DNA of 64,000 nucleotides from Paenibacillus paeoniae (GCF_003388735.1 NZ_QUBQ01000001.1:1-64000); one strand, 5' to 3'. Positions 1-8,285 are shown, numbered from the stretch's first letter. Numbers and translations: made by a program. The notes: generated by a model from the sequence alone, not told the origin.

Positions 1-172
1 GTAGCCAAGTACGGACGGGATAAGCGCTGAAAGCATCTAAGCGTGAAGCCCCCCTCAAGATGAGATTTCCCAGTATGTAAGACCCCTTGAAGACGACGAG
101 GTTGATAGGTTCGGGGTGGAAGCACAGCAATGTGTGGAGCTGACGAATACTAATCGGTCGAGGGCTTATCCT
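1..172 (+). rRNA. 23S ribosomal RNA, 3' end (partial)
   Basis: This is the last ~170 nt of a bacterial 23S rRNA, recognised by the conserved helix around GACGACGAGGTTGATAGGT and the terminal ACTAATCGGTCGAGGGCTTA. The gene begins outside the window and the exact 3' end is approximate. No 5S gene follows before the first tRNA, although about 150 nt are available. Confidence 0.95.
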
Positions 173-322
173 AATCGTTTGTGGTTCATACAAGCCACAG
201 ACAAGCTAAAGTGAAAAAACAGATACTTTCGTATCCAGTTTTCAAGGTGCAAACCTTGTAGTTCATGGTTCTGTCTTTTCTGAAGCGATTCAGGAAGCAT
301 AATCATCGAAAAACATCCATAT

Positions 323-398
323 TCCCTGATAGCTCAGTTGGTAGAGCACTCGACTGTTAATCGAGTTGTCACAGGTTCGAGTCCTGTTCGGGGAGCCA
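323..398 (+). tRNA. tRNA-Asn (GTT)
   Basis: Complete cloverleaf with a 7-bp acceptor stem, anticodon GTT in the loop CTGTTAA, the TTCGAGTC T-arm and encoded CCA. It is the first gene of the tRNA array behind the 23S gene. Confidence 0.97.
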
Positions 399-401
399 TA
401 C

Positions 402-492
402 AGAGAGGTGTCCGAGTGGTCGAAGGAGCACGATTGGAAATCGTGTATACGTTAATCGCGTATCGAGGGTTCGAATCCCTTCCTCTCTGCCA
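402..492 (+). tRNA. tRNA-Ser (GGA)
   Basis: Class II tRNA of 91 nt with a long variable arm, anticodon GGA, an acceptor stem AGAGAGG/CCTCTCT and encoded CCA. Confidence 0.97.
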
Positions 493-496
493 GTAA

Positions 497-571
497 GGCC
501 CGTTGGTCAAGGGGTTAAGACACCTCCCTTTCACGGAGGTAACAGGGGTTCGAATCCCCTACGGGTCACCA
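497..571 (+). tRNA. tRNA-Glu (TTC)
   Basis: Complete cloverleaf, anticodon TTC in the loop CTTTCAC, encoded CCA. Confidence 0.97.
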
Positions 572-638
572 ACTTTCTTAAAAAAAAGACTTGCAATCTT
601 ATAGAGAAGTATGATAAGATATAAAAGTCGCTCAACAT

Positions 639-714
639 GGAGGATTAGCTCAGCTGGGAGAGCATCTGCCTTACAAGCAGAGGGTCGGCGGTTCGATCCC
701 GTCATCCTCCACCA
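639..714 (+). tRNA. tRNA-Val (TAC)
   Basis: Complete cloverleaf, anticodon TAC, acceptor GGAGGAT/ATCCTCC, encoded CCA. It lies after a 67-nt AT-rich gap, the longest inside the array. Confidence 0.97.
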
Positions 715-731
715 TAATTGCTTTTTAATGA

Positions 732-812
<81 letters not shown>

Positions 813-843
813 ACCAACGGAGACATCCGGGTACATATGATGT

Positions 844-920
844 GGAGCTGTGGTGTAGAGGCCTAACATGCCTGCCTGTCACGCAGGAGACCGCGGGTTC
901 GAATCCCGTCAGCTCCGCCA
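844..920 (+). tRNA. tRNA-Asp (GTC)
   Basis: Complete cloverleaf, anticodon GTC in CTGTCAC, encoded CCA. Confidence 0.97.
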
Positions 921-934
921 TTATAACATCATCA

Positions 935-1010
<76 letters not shown>

Positions 1011-1029
1011 TTTTTCAACAATTGAATTT

Positions 1030-1105
<76 letters not shown>

Positions 1106-1108
1106 CAT

Positions 1109-1192
1109 GGAGGATTAGCGAAGTGGCCAAACGCGGGAGACTGTAAATCTCTTCCTTCGGGTTCGGTGGTTCAAATCCATCATCCTCCACCA
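1109..1192 (+). tRNA. tRNA-Tyr (GTA)
   Basis: Class II tRNA of 84 nt with a long variable arm, anticodon GTA, encoded CCA; it starts 3 nt after tRNA-Thr. Confidence 0.97.
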
Positions 1193-1199
1193 TTTACCT

Positions 1200-1273
1200 A
1201 GGGGCATAGTTTAAAGGTAGAACAAAGGTCTCCAAAACCTTTGGTGTGGGTTCAATTCCTGCTGCCCCTGCCA
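1200..1273 (+). tRNA. tRNA-Trp (CCA)
   Basis: Complete cloverleaf, anticodon CCA in CTCCAAA, acceptor AGGGGCA/TGCCCCT, 3' CCA encoded. Confidence 0.97.
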
Positions 1274-1292
1274 ATTTTATAAGGTGTTCCAT

Positions 1293-1369
1293 GGCGGTCG
1301 TGGCGAAGTGGTTAACGCATCGGTTTGTGGATCCGACATTCGGGGGTTCAATTCCCCTCGATCGCCCCA
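1293..1369 (+). tRNA. tRNA-His (GTG)
   Basis: Anticodon GTG. The encoded extra 5' G pairs with the C73 discriminator, the histidine identity element, giving an 8-bp acceptor stem. CCA is encoded. Confidence 0.96.
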
Positions 1370-1402
1370 TTTTTACACCTTATCAGAAACTAAATATATT
1401 GT

Positions 1403-1477
1403 TGGGGATTAGCCAAGCGGTAAGGCAACGGACTTTGACTCCGTCATTCTCAGGTTCGATCCCTGAATCCCCAGCCA
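1403..1477 (+). tRNA. tRNA-Gln (TTG)
   Basis: Complete cloverleaf, anticodon TTG in CTTTGAC, acceptor TGGGGAT/ATCCCCA, encoded CCA. Confidence 0.97.
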
Positions 1478-1482
1478 TTAAT

Positions 1483-1557
1483 GCGGAAGTGGCTCAGCGG
1501 TAGAGCATCGCCTTGCCAAGGCGAGGGTCGCGGGTTCGATTCCCGTCTTCCGCTCCA
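1483..1557 (+). tRNA. tRNA-Gly (GCC)
   Basis: Complete cloverleaf, anticodon GCC in TTGCCAA, encoded CCA. Confidence 0.97.
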
Positions 1558-1565
1558 TTTATTTT

Positions 1566-1639
1566 GGCGCCATAGCCAAGTGGTAAGGCAGAGCTCTGCA
1601 AAAGCTCTACCCCCAGTTCGAGTCTGGGTGGCGCCTCCA
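1566..1639 (+). tRNA. tRNA-Cys (GCA)
   Basis: Complete cloverleaf, anticodon GCA in CTGCAAA, encoded CCA. Confidence 0.97.
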
Positions 1640-1653
1640 CAATCTCATAGTGT

Positions 1654-1730
1654 GCGGCCTTAGCTCAGCTGGATAGAGCGTTTGACTACGAATCAAAAGG
1701 TCAGGAGTTCGAATCTCTTAGGCCGCGCCA
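1654..1730 (+). tRNA. tRNA-Arg (ACG)
   Basis: Complete cloverleaf, anticodon ACG in CTACGAA (A34 would be read as inosine), encoded CCA. Confidence 0.97.
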
Positions 1731-1758
1731 CTTCTTTAAAATGCAACACCCTATATGT

Positions 1759-1840
1759 GCCGGCGTGGCGGAATGGCAGACGCGCTCGACTCAAAATCGA
1801 GTGGGAAACCGTGGAGGTTCGAGTCCTCTCGCCGGTACCA
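1759..1840 (+). tRNA. tRNA-Leu (CAA)
   Basis: Class II tRNA of 82 nt, anticodon CAA in CTCAAAA, encoded CCA. It is the last gene of the array. Degenerate copies of tRNA-Leu sequence recur at 29871-29924 and 30487-30536. Confidence 0.96.
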
Positions 1841-1853
1841 ATACAACAACTAA

Positions 1854-1893
1854 TGGTTCATTAGATACTATATCTGATGAACTTTTTTTATTT
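1854..1893 (+). terminator. Rho-independent terminator of the tRNA operon
   Basis: A 12-bp stem GTTCATTAGATA / TATCTGATGAAC with a 3-nt loop and a T-run ends the rRNA-tRNA operon. Nearly the same hairpin, including flanking TTTATTT, occurs at 19112-19148 and 62430-62468. Confidence 0.9.
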
Positions 1894-1903
1894 AGATTTA
1901 AAG

Positions 1904-1940
1904 GCTCAATCTAAAATTTAGAGGTTGAGCTTTTTAACTC
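1904..1940 (+). terminator. Second hairpin terminator
   Basis: GCTCAATCT pairs with AGAGGTTGAGC around an AAAATTT loop, followed by TTTTT. Together with the preceding hairpin it forms a double terminator between the tRNA operon and the aminopeptidase gene. Confidence 0.6.
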
Positions 1941-2141
1941 GGTAAACGGAGTCGATTACATTCAATTAAATGGCCAGCCTTGTAGCACTCCTGATTACAA
2001 GTAAAGTAGCGCCGATGCTGGTAAGCCTTGATGTGATTGTTCCGCCCTTCTTACATAAACGACGCTGATGCTTCCAAAGCAAGATTTGTTATGACGACGA
2101 TTCAGGAGAATAAGCTTCACAAAACTTTAGGAGGGCTTCAC

Positions 2142-3374
2142 ATGAACGACTTTCAGAAAAGCCTTGAAAAATATGCGTCGCTCGTCGTTAAAGTGGGTGT
2201 CAACGTACAGCCCGGCCAGACACTTGTCGTTACTGCCCCAATTCTAGCGTCCGATTATGTGCGGCTGATCGTGCGAAAAGCCTACGAGGTTGGTGCCAAA
2301 TATGTCCATGTCGAATGGCACGATGATGAAGTGATCCGCACACGTTATGAGCTTGCCCCTGCCAATTCTTTTAATTACTATCCGCAGTTTGGTGCCGATG
2401 GTTGGGCAGATATGGCCAAAAATAATGCTGCCTTTCTCTGGATCATCGCAGCTAATCCGGATCTACTGCAGGACATTGAACCTCAGCGTATTAAAGCTGC
2501 GAACATTGCCGCCAGCACAGCTCTCCAGCCTTTCCGCACCTATCAGATGGGGGATAAAGTCAGTTGGTCCATCGTAGCAGTGCCTTCCCAGCCGTGGGCA
2601 GATAAGGTGTTCCCTGAAGTCGCGGAGCACGATCGGGTCGATAAGTTGTGGGCATTGATTTTTCAAGCGACCCGCGCCGACCTTGATGATCCCGTACAAG
2701 CGTGGCGAGCGCATACCGACACGCTTGATCAAAAAGCAGCGAGTCTCAATGAACGCAAATATAAAAAACTGCACTATACTGCGCCAGGCACGGATCTTAC
2801 GATCGAACTGCCTGCTTCACACCGCTGGGTAAGCGCTGGCAGCCCGAACGCGCAAGGTATCCAGTTTATTTCCAATATGCCGACGGAAGAAGTATTTACC
2901 GTCCCGTTGAAAACAGGCGTGAACGGCACCGTTTCCAGCACGAAGCCACTTAGCTACGGCGGCAATCTGATTGAAAATATTCGTCTGACCTTCAAGGACG
3001 GCAAAATCGTCGAGTTTGACGCTGATCAGGGCTATGATACGCTTAAAGGACTTATTGAAACGGATGAAGGCTCGCAATTTCTTGGCGAGGTAGCATTGGT
3101 ACCGCATAAGTCGCCAATTTCGGATACCAACTTGATTTTCTATAACACGTTATTTGACGAAAATGCCTCCAATCACCTTGCTATCGGCAAAGGCTTAGCT
3201 TTCTGTCTTGAAGGCGGAAAAACAATGAGCAAGGAAGAGCTTGAAGCGCAAGGACTGAATGACAGTCTTGCCCATGTCGATTTTATGATTGGCTCCGCAG
3301 AAATGGATATCGACGGCATACTAGAAGATGGCACGACTGAGCAGGTGTTTCGAAAAGGTAACTGGGCGTTTTAA
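2142..3374 (+). CDS. M29-family metal-dependent aminopeptidase
   Basis: A 410-residue protein of the thermophilic aminopeptidase family (AmpS/AmpT, peptidase M29), cytoplasmic enzymes that remove N-terminal residues from peptides with a two-metal centre. The family's ligand motifs are all visible: the pair E249-E250 in MPTEEVF, E316 in SQFLGE, H345 in NHLAIG, and H378 with D380 in AHVDFMIG. Length matches the family (~410). I chose the ATG at 2142 because GGAGGG lies 6-7 nt upstream and the N-terminus then matches family members; an upstream ATG in the same frame (2037) adds a low-quality extension with no ribosome binding site. It is a single-gene unit. Confidence 0.93.
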   Translation: MNDFQKSLEKYASLVVKVGVNVQPGQTLVVTAPILASDYVRLIVRKAYEVGAKYVHVEWHDDEVIRTRYELAPANSFNYYPQFGADGWADMAKNNAAFLWIIAANPDLLQDIEPQRIKAANIAASTALQPFRTYQMGDKVSWSIVAVPSQPWADKVFPEVAEHDRVDKLWALIFQATRADLDDPVQAWRAHTDTLDQKAASLNERKYKKLHYTAPGTDLTIELPASHRWVSAGSPNAQGIQFISNMPTEEVFTVPLKTGVNGTVSSTKPLSYGGNLIENIRLTFKDGKIVEFDADQGYDTLKGLIETDEGSQFLGEVALVPHKSPISDTNLIFYNTLFDENASNHLAIGKGLAFCLEGGKTMSKEELEAQGLNDSLAHVDFMIGSAEMDIDGILEDGTTEQVFRKGNWAF

Positions 3375-3683
3375 CTTAAACAAAAGAAACGCATGACGAC
3401 CTTCCTGGAAAAATCAGTCCCCTAAAATCCAAGCTGGATCTTGGGGGAAACCTTTCGAAGCCGGAACACAACCTGCCGCAACTGAGCACAAGCACGGTAA
3501 TCGTCCAACTCGCCCCGTATTGAACCTTTCATCGCATTTTATATACATCCCACATTCCAATCTGCTCCCTTCGGTGAGCATACGTCCGCCTCTACACGTC
3601 AAACCTTCCGACTATTCCCCATACATGTGTGTCACTACATGCGGACGTGGGAGGTCGTAAATTTTGAAGCAGGAATAGAAGAA
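3375..3683. other. Intergenic region with no recognised feature
   Basis: About 310 nt between the aminopeptidase and the convergent binding-protein gene. I see no coding frame with a plausible start and no RNA motif; the only clear structure is the hairpin that follows. Confidence 0.5.
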
Positions 3684-3722
3684 AGGGCATGTGACCGGTA
3701 TAATACCGATCTCATGCCCTTA
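3682..3722 (-). terminator. Hairpin terminator between convergent genes
   Basis: AGGGCATG pairs with CATGCCCT and the inner CCGGTAT/ATACCG extends the stem. On the minus strand it is followed by TTTC-rich sequence, so it probably ends the binding-protein transcript; it may work in both directions. Confidence 0.7.
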
Positions 3723-3743
3723 TAACTGGTATTGACAGTCTGC

Positions 3744-5585
3744 TTATTTGCTTGCTTTGTAAGCGTTCAGGTACTCTTTGACTTTCGCAGCGTCTGCGAC
3801 CAACTCAAGTCCGGTGTTCACCAGCGGGCTTACCGTGGAGACTGCTTTGATCTTGTTGCCGCCGTAGAAGGCTTGTAAATCCTCTTGGTTGATGGAGTAA
3901 AGCACAGCTTTTCTCAGATCGACGCTCGTGCCTACTGGACGGTTGGCAGCTGTATTGAACAACATGTAAACTACTGCGTTGCCCTGTAAAGTTTGCAGAA
4001 TCAGCTTGCTGTCGCCCTTCACGATATCGTATTTCGTTTCGGAAACACCGTATAACAAATCAATTTCTCCGCTACGCAGGGAGGACAAAGCACTGTCTGC
4101 ATCCTTAATGAAGCGTACCTTAATGGTAGAAATTTTTGGCTCGTACTTCGTTCCTTTCAAGTAGCCCGGATTTTTCAGGAATACACCCTCGTAGTCGTTC
4201 TTGTAGGAAAGAATGTACGGGCCGCTTGTATATAGCGTATTGTTGTAACGGTCTCCTTCAGTGACAGTGTTCTGATCGCCATAAGGAATATCCTTGTTCA
4301 CATCGAAGCTAGCCACATCATACGTGTTGATGCTCTCGACCTGCTTCTTGGATACGATCCCGCCCGATTGGTGAGCCAAGTAGTTCAATACCTGCGGGAA
4401 CGCCTTGGTGGACGTCAACTTAATAACTTCATATTTGCCTTCTTTGTTGTTCGAGAGCTTTTTATCCGCAACCAATTGCGTAATTTTGGAGCTTAGTCCT
4501 TGTTCCAGCGCGTCCTTCACGGTAGTACTGCTTCCCGTCACCTTCGCCGCTTCCAGCTCCGCGAGATCCGTTACCAGCTCCACCTTGCCAATATGCTCAT
4601 GGAGAGTGAACGTACGGTGATCTGGTACGGAGTTTTTGTTCTTGGCGCGAAGCAAGGAGAAGATAACGTCGTCTCCGCCAACGCGTTCGCCGGTATCTAC
4701 GGCACGCTTATCTTTAATTTGCGCGAAATTAATGTCGTCTCTCAAAATAAAATAGTAATCCGTATTACCTTCGGAAATGGCGTGATTGAGCGACAGAGAT
4801 CCTTCGGAAGTAATATGGTCGTCATCCGTAAGGTTAACCAGTCTGACATACAAGTTTGTATTCAGTACGTTGATGGAACCGTCGTTGCCCTTGATTGGAT
4901 CCAAGGACGTCAGCGTCGAAGTGTTCTGCTGCAGAATGAGCGGCTGCGAATCGCGATTGGACGTATCTTTAAAATCAACCTCTTCCCATGGAAGGGAGCG
5001 GGATTTCGAAATGCGGATAGAATCCGGATTCAGCACATTCTTATTGAATGCCTGCCCCTTCAGGGAGTTATATACCGGCGCGATGTAGGCGTTATCGAAT
5101 ACAAGCTTCTGCTCCAGTTGTTTATAAGTTTCGACGTACTGATCTCGCGTCTGTGTCGAGGCTTTGTCGATCAACGCGTCGATCTCCGGATCGGAGATGA
5201 TACTGTTGTCGCCTCCAGTTTTGAATAGCGAACGCACTGCATAATCGGGGTTGCCAGTTACGGTAGTCCAACCGGATAGAGCAATATCAAAGTTGCCGGC
5301 GTCCTGCTGTCCTTTAAAGCTGCCATAGTCGGGTTGCAAGTTCAGCTTAACGTTAAAGCCGTTCTTCGTTAACTGATCGCGAATGATATTGGCGTCCGCC
5401 TCGTAGGAGCTCATCGTAAGCAGCTCGATATCTACCGGACTATTGTCGACAACTGGCTGATTCGAGGAGGGAGCCGAAGCCGATGGCGACTCGGAAGTTT
5501 CTTTCTTCGTTGTTAGCTGGCAACCGCTAAGCACTAGAGTCAGAATGAGTAGAAATAAAGTTAACGCTTTTCCTCTGTGTTTCAT
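3744..5585 (-). CDS. Peptide-type ABC substrate-binding lipoprotein with apparently permuted domain order
   Basis: A 613-residue lipoprotein (lipobox LVLSGC, Cys22) of the SBP_bac_5 (DppA/OppA) family, which binds peptides or nickel outside the membrane and passes them to an ABC permease. Segment order is unusual. Residues ~55-180 (LTKNGFNVKLNL, FDIALSGWTTVTGNPDY, DPEIDALIDKA) resemble what is normally the C-terminal lobe. Residues ~220 onward (TSLDPIKG, DYYFILRDDINFA, GGDDVIFSLLRAKN) resemble the normal N-terminus. The protein ends at LRKAVLYSINQEDL and DAAKVKEYLNAYK, the usual junction before the C-lobe. This is what a circular permutation gives. The RBS is GGGAGGT upstream of ATG. No permease or ATPase gene accompanies it; only a dppC tail remains upstream. 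Confidence 0.85.
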   Translation of the reverse strand: MKHRGKALTLFLLILTLVLSGCQLTTKKETSESPSASAPSSNQPVVDNSPVDIELLTMSSYEADANIIRDQLTKNGFNVKLNLQPDYGSFKGQQDAGNFDIALSGWTTVTGNPDYAVRSLFKTGGDNSIISDPEIDALIDKASTQTRDQYVETYKQLEQKLVFDNAYIAPVYNSLKGQAFNKNVLNPDSIRISKSRSLPWEEVDFKDTSNRDSQPLILQQNTSTLTSLDPIKGNDGSINVLNTNLYVRLVNLTDDDHITSEGSLSLNHAISEGNTDYYFILRDDINFAQIKDKRAVDTGERVGGDDVIFSLLRAKNKNSVPDHRTFTLHEHIGKVELVTDLAELEAAKVTGSSTTVKDALEQGLSSKITQLVADKKLSNNKEGKYEVIKLTSTKAFPQVLNYLAHQSGGIVSKKQVESINTYDVASFDVNKDIPYGDQNTVTEGDRYNNTLYTSGPYILSYKNDYEGVFLKNPGYLKGTKYEPKISTIKVRFIKDADSALSSLRSGEIDLLYGVSETKYDIVKGDSKLILQTLQGNAVVYMLFNTAANRPVGTSVDLRKAVLYSINQEDLQAFYGGNKIKAVSTVSPLVNTGLELVADAAKVKEYLNAYKASK

Positions 5586-5711
5586 TGTGAGTACCTCCCA
5601 GATTGTAATATATTTTTAACTCACATTCAGGCATCTTTCGTGTTCTGCTTGGTAGCGTCAAACCAGTTGAATATGAATGAGGTTACGGAAATGAGGGTGC
5701 TGCTACGTTCT

Positions 5712-5774
5712 CTAATCAAGTTTTGGCTCAAAGGCATCGCGTAGTCCGTCTCCCAGAAAATCTCGATTATTCAT
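5712..5774 (-). pseudogene. Relic of a DppC-type permease C-terminus
   Basis: The minus strand reads FLGDGLRDAFEPKLD then stop. This is the characteristic C-terminal tail of peptide ABC permeases of the DppC/OppC family, whose members end in LLGDGLRDALDP-like sequence. Upstream the sequence becomes AT-rich and non-coding, so only about 20 codons are left. It lies ~125 nt upstream of the binding-protein gene, in the order expected of a former dpp operon that lost its permeases by deletion. Confidence 0.7.
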
Positions 5775-6192
5775 CTTTGATAATCGACAATCAATAATTG
5801 ATAATTCCGATGTGTTTAGTATATTTTATTTTGGGGTTTTATAATTGTCAACGTTAGAATTTTACAAATAATAAAAATGAAATGTTTATTTCATGTTAAT
5901 CATCTATTCGTACGACCTAGTACGGTCGGAATTCGTAGAGGTTCGGGCGGGGCAGTGGCCTGTCATTGTCGATGGCTGATAGATACACAAGAAAAAGCCC
6001 TTTGTTCCATGTTGCTGAGGATGTGATCCTCGTGCAGAGGGAATACAGGGCTTGCTTATGTTTCTGTTAATTATCCGTAATCTTCGCAACCTGGTTTTTC
6101 TGCTCACGGTTGCGGCCAACGGAGAAGGTGGTGATCGGAATGTCCATCATCAGGTCCAGCGATCAATTCCTACTAAGCCTATAAGAAAAGTG
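5775..6192. other. AT-rich intergenic region between divergent genes
   Basis: The 5' half is very AT-rich and probably holds the promoter of the minus-strand binding-protein gene. A possible hairpin pairs AAGCCCT (about 5995) with AGGGCTT (about 6047). I see no gene here. Confidence 0.4.
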
Positions 6193-6221
6193 TTGACAGG
6201 ATATCTGCACTTTTTTACACT
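6193..6221 (+). promoter_or_regulatory. SigA-type promoter of the ammonia-lyase gene
   Basis: A consensus -35 TTGACA (6193-6198), a 17-nt spacer and -10 TACACT (6216-6221). The start codon lies ~70 nt downstream behind an AGGAGG ribosome binding site at 6280-6285. Confidence 0.75.
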
Positions 6222-6293
6222 TAGAAACGAAGCGAAAGAAGAAACGAGCTTTTATATAATAGAAATAAACTTAATTGGTAGGAGGATTGAATG

Positions 6294-7907
6294 ATGAGCG
6301 AAATCATATTGGATGGAGAGAATTTAAAGATTGAAGATATCGTCAATATCTCCAGACACCATGCTCAGGTTACAATAGCGGAATCCAGCAGAAATGAAAT
6401 TATTAAGGTCAGAGAATATATTGATAAACACTGGATCAGAAGTGATGCTCCACCAATCTATGGCTTTAATACCGGTGTAGGCAAATTGAAGGACTTCAAC
6501 ATTTCGGTCGAAGACAATGATTTGTTCCAGCGAAACATTATTTTGTCGCACTGCGGGGGCGTTGGTGAGCCTGCTTCCGAGGAAGTCGTTAGGGCGACGA
6601 TGGCGGTAAGGCTGAATGCCTTCTGCCAAGGCGTGTCGGGATTGCGGATTGAAGTGATGGACAGGCTGGTTGAAATGCTGAACAAAGGCGTACACCCTGT
6701 CATTCCGGTGCAAGGCTCCGTCGGCGCATGCGGCGATCTCGCCCCATTGGCACATATGGCCTCCGTTCTTATCGGATTTGATGCGGCCGAAGCCTACTAC
6801 AAAGGTGAAATATTGTCTGCTCCTGAAGCGTTGAGAAGAGCGGGTATCCATCCGATCAAATTCGAGCTTAAAGCGAAGGACGCTTTGGCGCTTATTAACG
6901 GTACGACGATGTTTGCAGGGATGGCCGTGCTTAATTATCATGACGCTGCGAAGTTGCTGAAAGAAGCAGAAGTTTCCGCTTCGTTAAGCATTGAAGCGAT
7001 GCGCGGAGAAATGGCGGCGTTCGATGAGAGAATCCACCGCGTCAGACGGCAAAAAGGGCAGATCGACAGCGCGAGCAACATTAGAAAGTTGGTCAAGGAC
7101 AGCGAGCGCACGACGGAGGAGGCAAGAAAGGTTCATCTTAAGCACGACGTCCTGCATTTGGAATACCAGCCGCGCGTTCAGGATCTATATTCCATTCGCT
7201 GCCTGCCGCAAGTGCATGGTTCTTGCAGGGATAACCTGAACTACGTCAGAGAAATTCTGGAACGAGAGATCAATGCCGCTACGGATAATCCACTTGTATT
7301 CTGGAACGATGAGGGTGAGTTGGACTTCTTAAGCGGAGGTAATTTTCACGGCGAGCCGATTGCATTCGCGATGGACATCGTCGCTATGAGCCTGGCGGAG
7401 ATTGGGAACATATCGGAACGGAGAATTTTTGCGTTATGCGATTCAACGCTTAACTATGGCCTGCCTCCGATGCTTGCCGGGGAGCCGGCAGGATTGAATT
7501 GCGGATATCCTGTCATCTCCTGTGCAGCCGCAGCGATCGCCTCCGAGAACAAAACATTATGCTTTCCTGCAAGTGTAGACACAATACCGACCAAGAGTAA
7601 TCAGGAAGACCATGTCAGCATGGCGCCTTGGGCATGTCGGAAGACGAAGCAAATCATCGATAATCTGCCGAAGATTCTTGGCATCGAGTACCTGTTGGCA
7701 TCAAGAGCGATCTATATTACAAGAGACGTACTGGGTGAGTTCAAGCTGGGAGCGGGTACGCAAATCGCGTATGACGTGTTGCTGGATGCCATTCCTTTTA
7801 CCGACAATGATACTTACATGCCTGCCCTCTCCAAAGGGGCTATCAAGCTTGCCGAATCCGGCGAGATCGTGGGAAAAGTCGAAATTTCAATCGGACAACT
7901 GGTTTAA
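6294..7907 (+). CDS. Histidine/aromatic amino-acid ammonia-lyase family enzyme with Ala-Cys-Gly cofactor site
   Basis: A 537-residue member of the MIO-dependent lyase family (HutH/PAL), which removes ammonia from an aromatic amino acid in the cytosol. Visible family motifs: YGFNTGVGKL (Tyr56), LSHCGGVG (His86, the histidase-type residue), the MIO motif GSVGACGDLAPLAH, QDLYSIRCLPQVHG, and QEDHVSMAP. The cofactor triad, normally Ala-Ser-Gly, here is Ala145-Cys146-Gly147; the codon is TGC. The histidase-like His and QED motif suggest histidine, but no hutU, hutI or hutG is adjacent, so the substrate is uncertain. ATG 6294 is chosen for its 8-nt spacing to AGGAGG; ATG 6291 is possible. Single-gene unit with its own promoter and terminator. 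Confidence 0.88.
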   Translation: MSEIILDGENLKIEDIVNISRHHAQVTIAESSRNEIIKVREYIDKHWIRSDAPPIYGFNTGVGKLKDFNISVEDNDLFQRNIILSHCGGVGEPASEEVVRATMAVRLNAFCQGVSGLRIEVMDRLVEMLNKGVHPVIPVQGSVGACGDLAPLAHMASVLIGFDAAEAYYKGEILSAPEALRRAGIHPIKFELKAKDALALINGTTMFAGMAVLNYHDAAKLLKEAEVSASLSIEAMRGEMAAFDERIHRVRRQKGQIDSASNIRKLVKDSERTTEEARKVHLKHDVLHLEYQPRVQDLYSIRCLPQVHGSCRDNLNYVREILEREINAATDNPLVFWNDEGELDFLSGGNFHGEPIAFAMDIVAMSLAEIGNISERRIFALCDSTLNYGLPPMLAGEPAGLNCGYPVISCAAAAIASENKTLCFPASVDTIPTKSNQEDHVSMAPWACRKTKQIIDNLPKILGIEYLLASRAIYITRDVLGEFKLGAGTQIAYDVLLDAIPFTDNDTYMPALSKGAIKLAESGEIVGKVEISIGQLV

Positions 7908-8024
7908 GGAATTTACGCTTCAACACATATAAAGAAGTATGGTAGTGGAGCAATGTAAAAAAAGAAGATCTTGAAGCAGTGGATGATGAGCCGTATTTTT
8001 CGTAAATTTCAAACACACTTTTCC

Positions 8025-8052
8025 GAGGTGTCCCGGTGGGACACCTTCTTCA
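8025..8052 (+). terminator. Rho-independent terminator
   Basis: A 10-bp stem GAGGTGTCCC/GGGACACCTT with a GGT loop followed by a T-rich tract, ~120 nt after the ammonia-lyase gene. Confidence 0.85.
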
Positions 8053-8141
8053 TTTTCATCGTTACTTGAGATTTGTAATTTCAAGTGCAGTTATATTGCC
8101 TCGTCTTTGTTTGGCTTTTCTTTGCATGCTTCAAGCTGTAA

Positions 8142-8285
8142 TTAGACGACTATGACCAGATAGAATTTCGAAGGCACTAGTTGCTTTAGGTAGGACAATA
8201 TCTTGACTATGTCTTGGTAGGCAGTAGTGGTTGTTCCTATTCCACCTTTTTGATTTGCAAGGGTGATGACAGCCGTCTTTGACAT
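8142..8285 (-). pseudogene. Relic of a ParA/Soj-type ATPase N-terminus
   Basis: The minus strand encodes 47 codons that begin with the ParA signature TAVITLANQKGG followed by IGTTTTA. In functional ParA proteins this is the deviant Walker A motif KGGVGKTTT; the essential second lysine is replaced by Thr. After residue ~22 similarity is lost and the frame stops. ParA proteins are ~250 residues or more, so this is a truncated and inactivated remnant, probably from a plasmid or integrated element. A GGGAGAG ribosome binding site is still present upstream of the ATG. Confidence 0.7.

Noticed and set aside
3414..3602. 62-codon minus-strand frame in the gap after the aminopeptidase
   Set aside because: No ribosome binding site, no recognisable motif and unusual composition.
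4500..5228. 242-codon plus-strand frame opposite the binding-protein gene
   Set aside because: It is antisense to a clear lipoprotein gene, has no ribosome binding site and no family match.
6052..6290. Riboswitch or attenuator before the ammonia-lyase gene
   Set aside because: The promoter at 6193-6221 leaves only about 60 nt of leader, and I see no conserved riboswitch core or competing hairpins.
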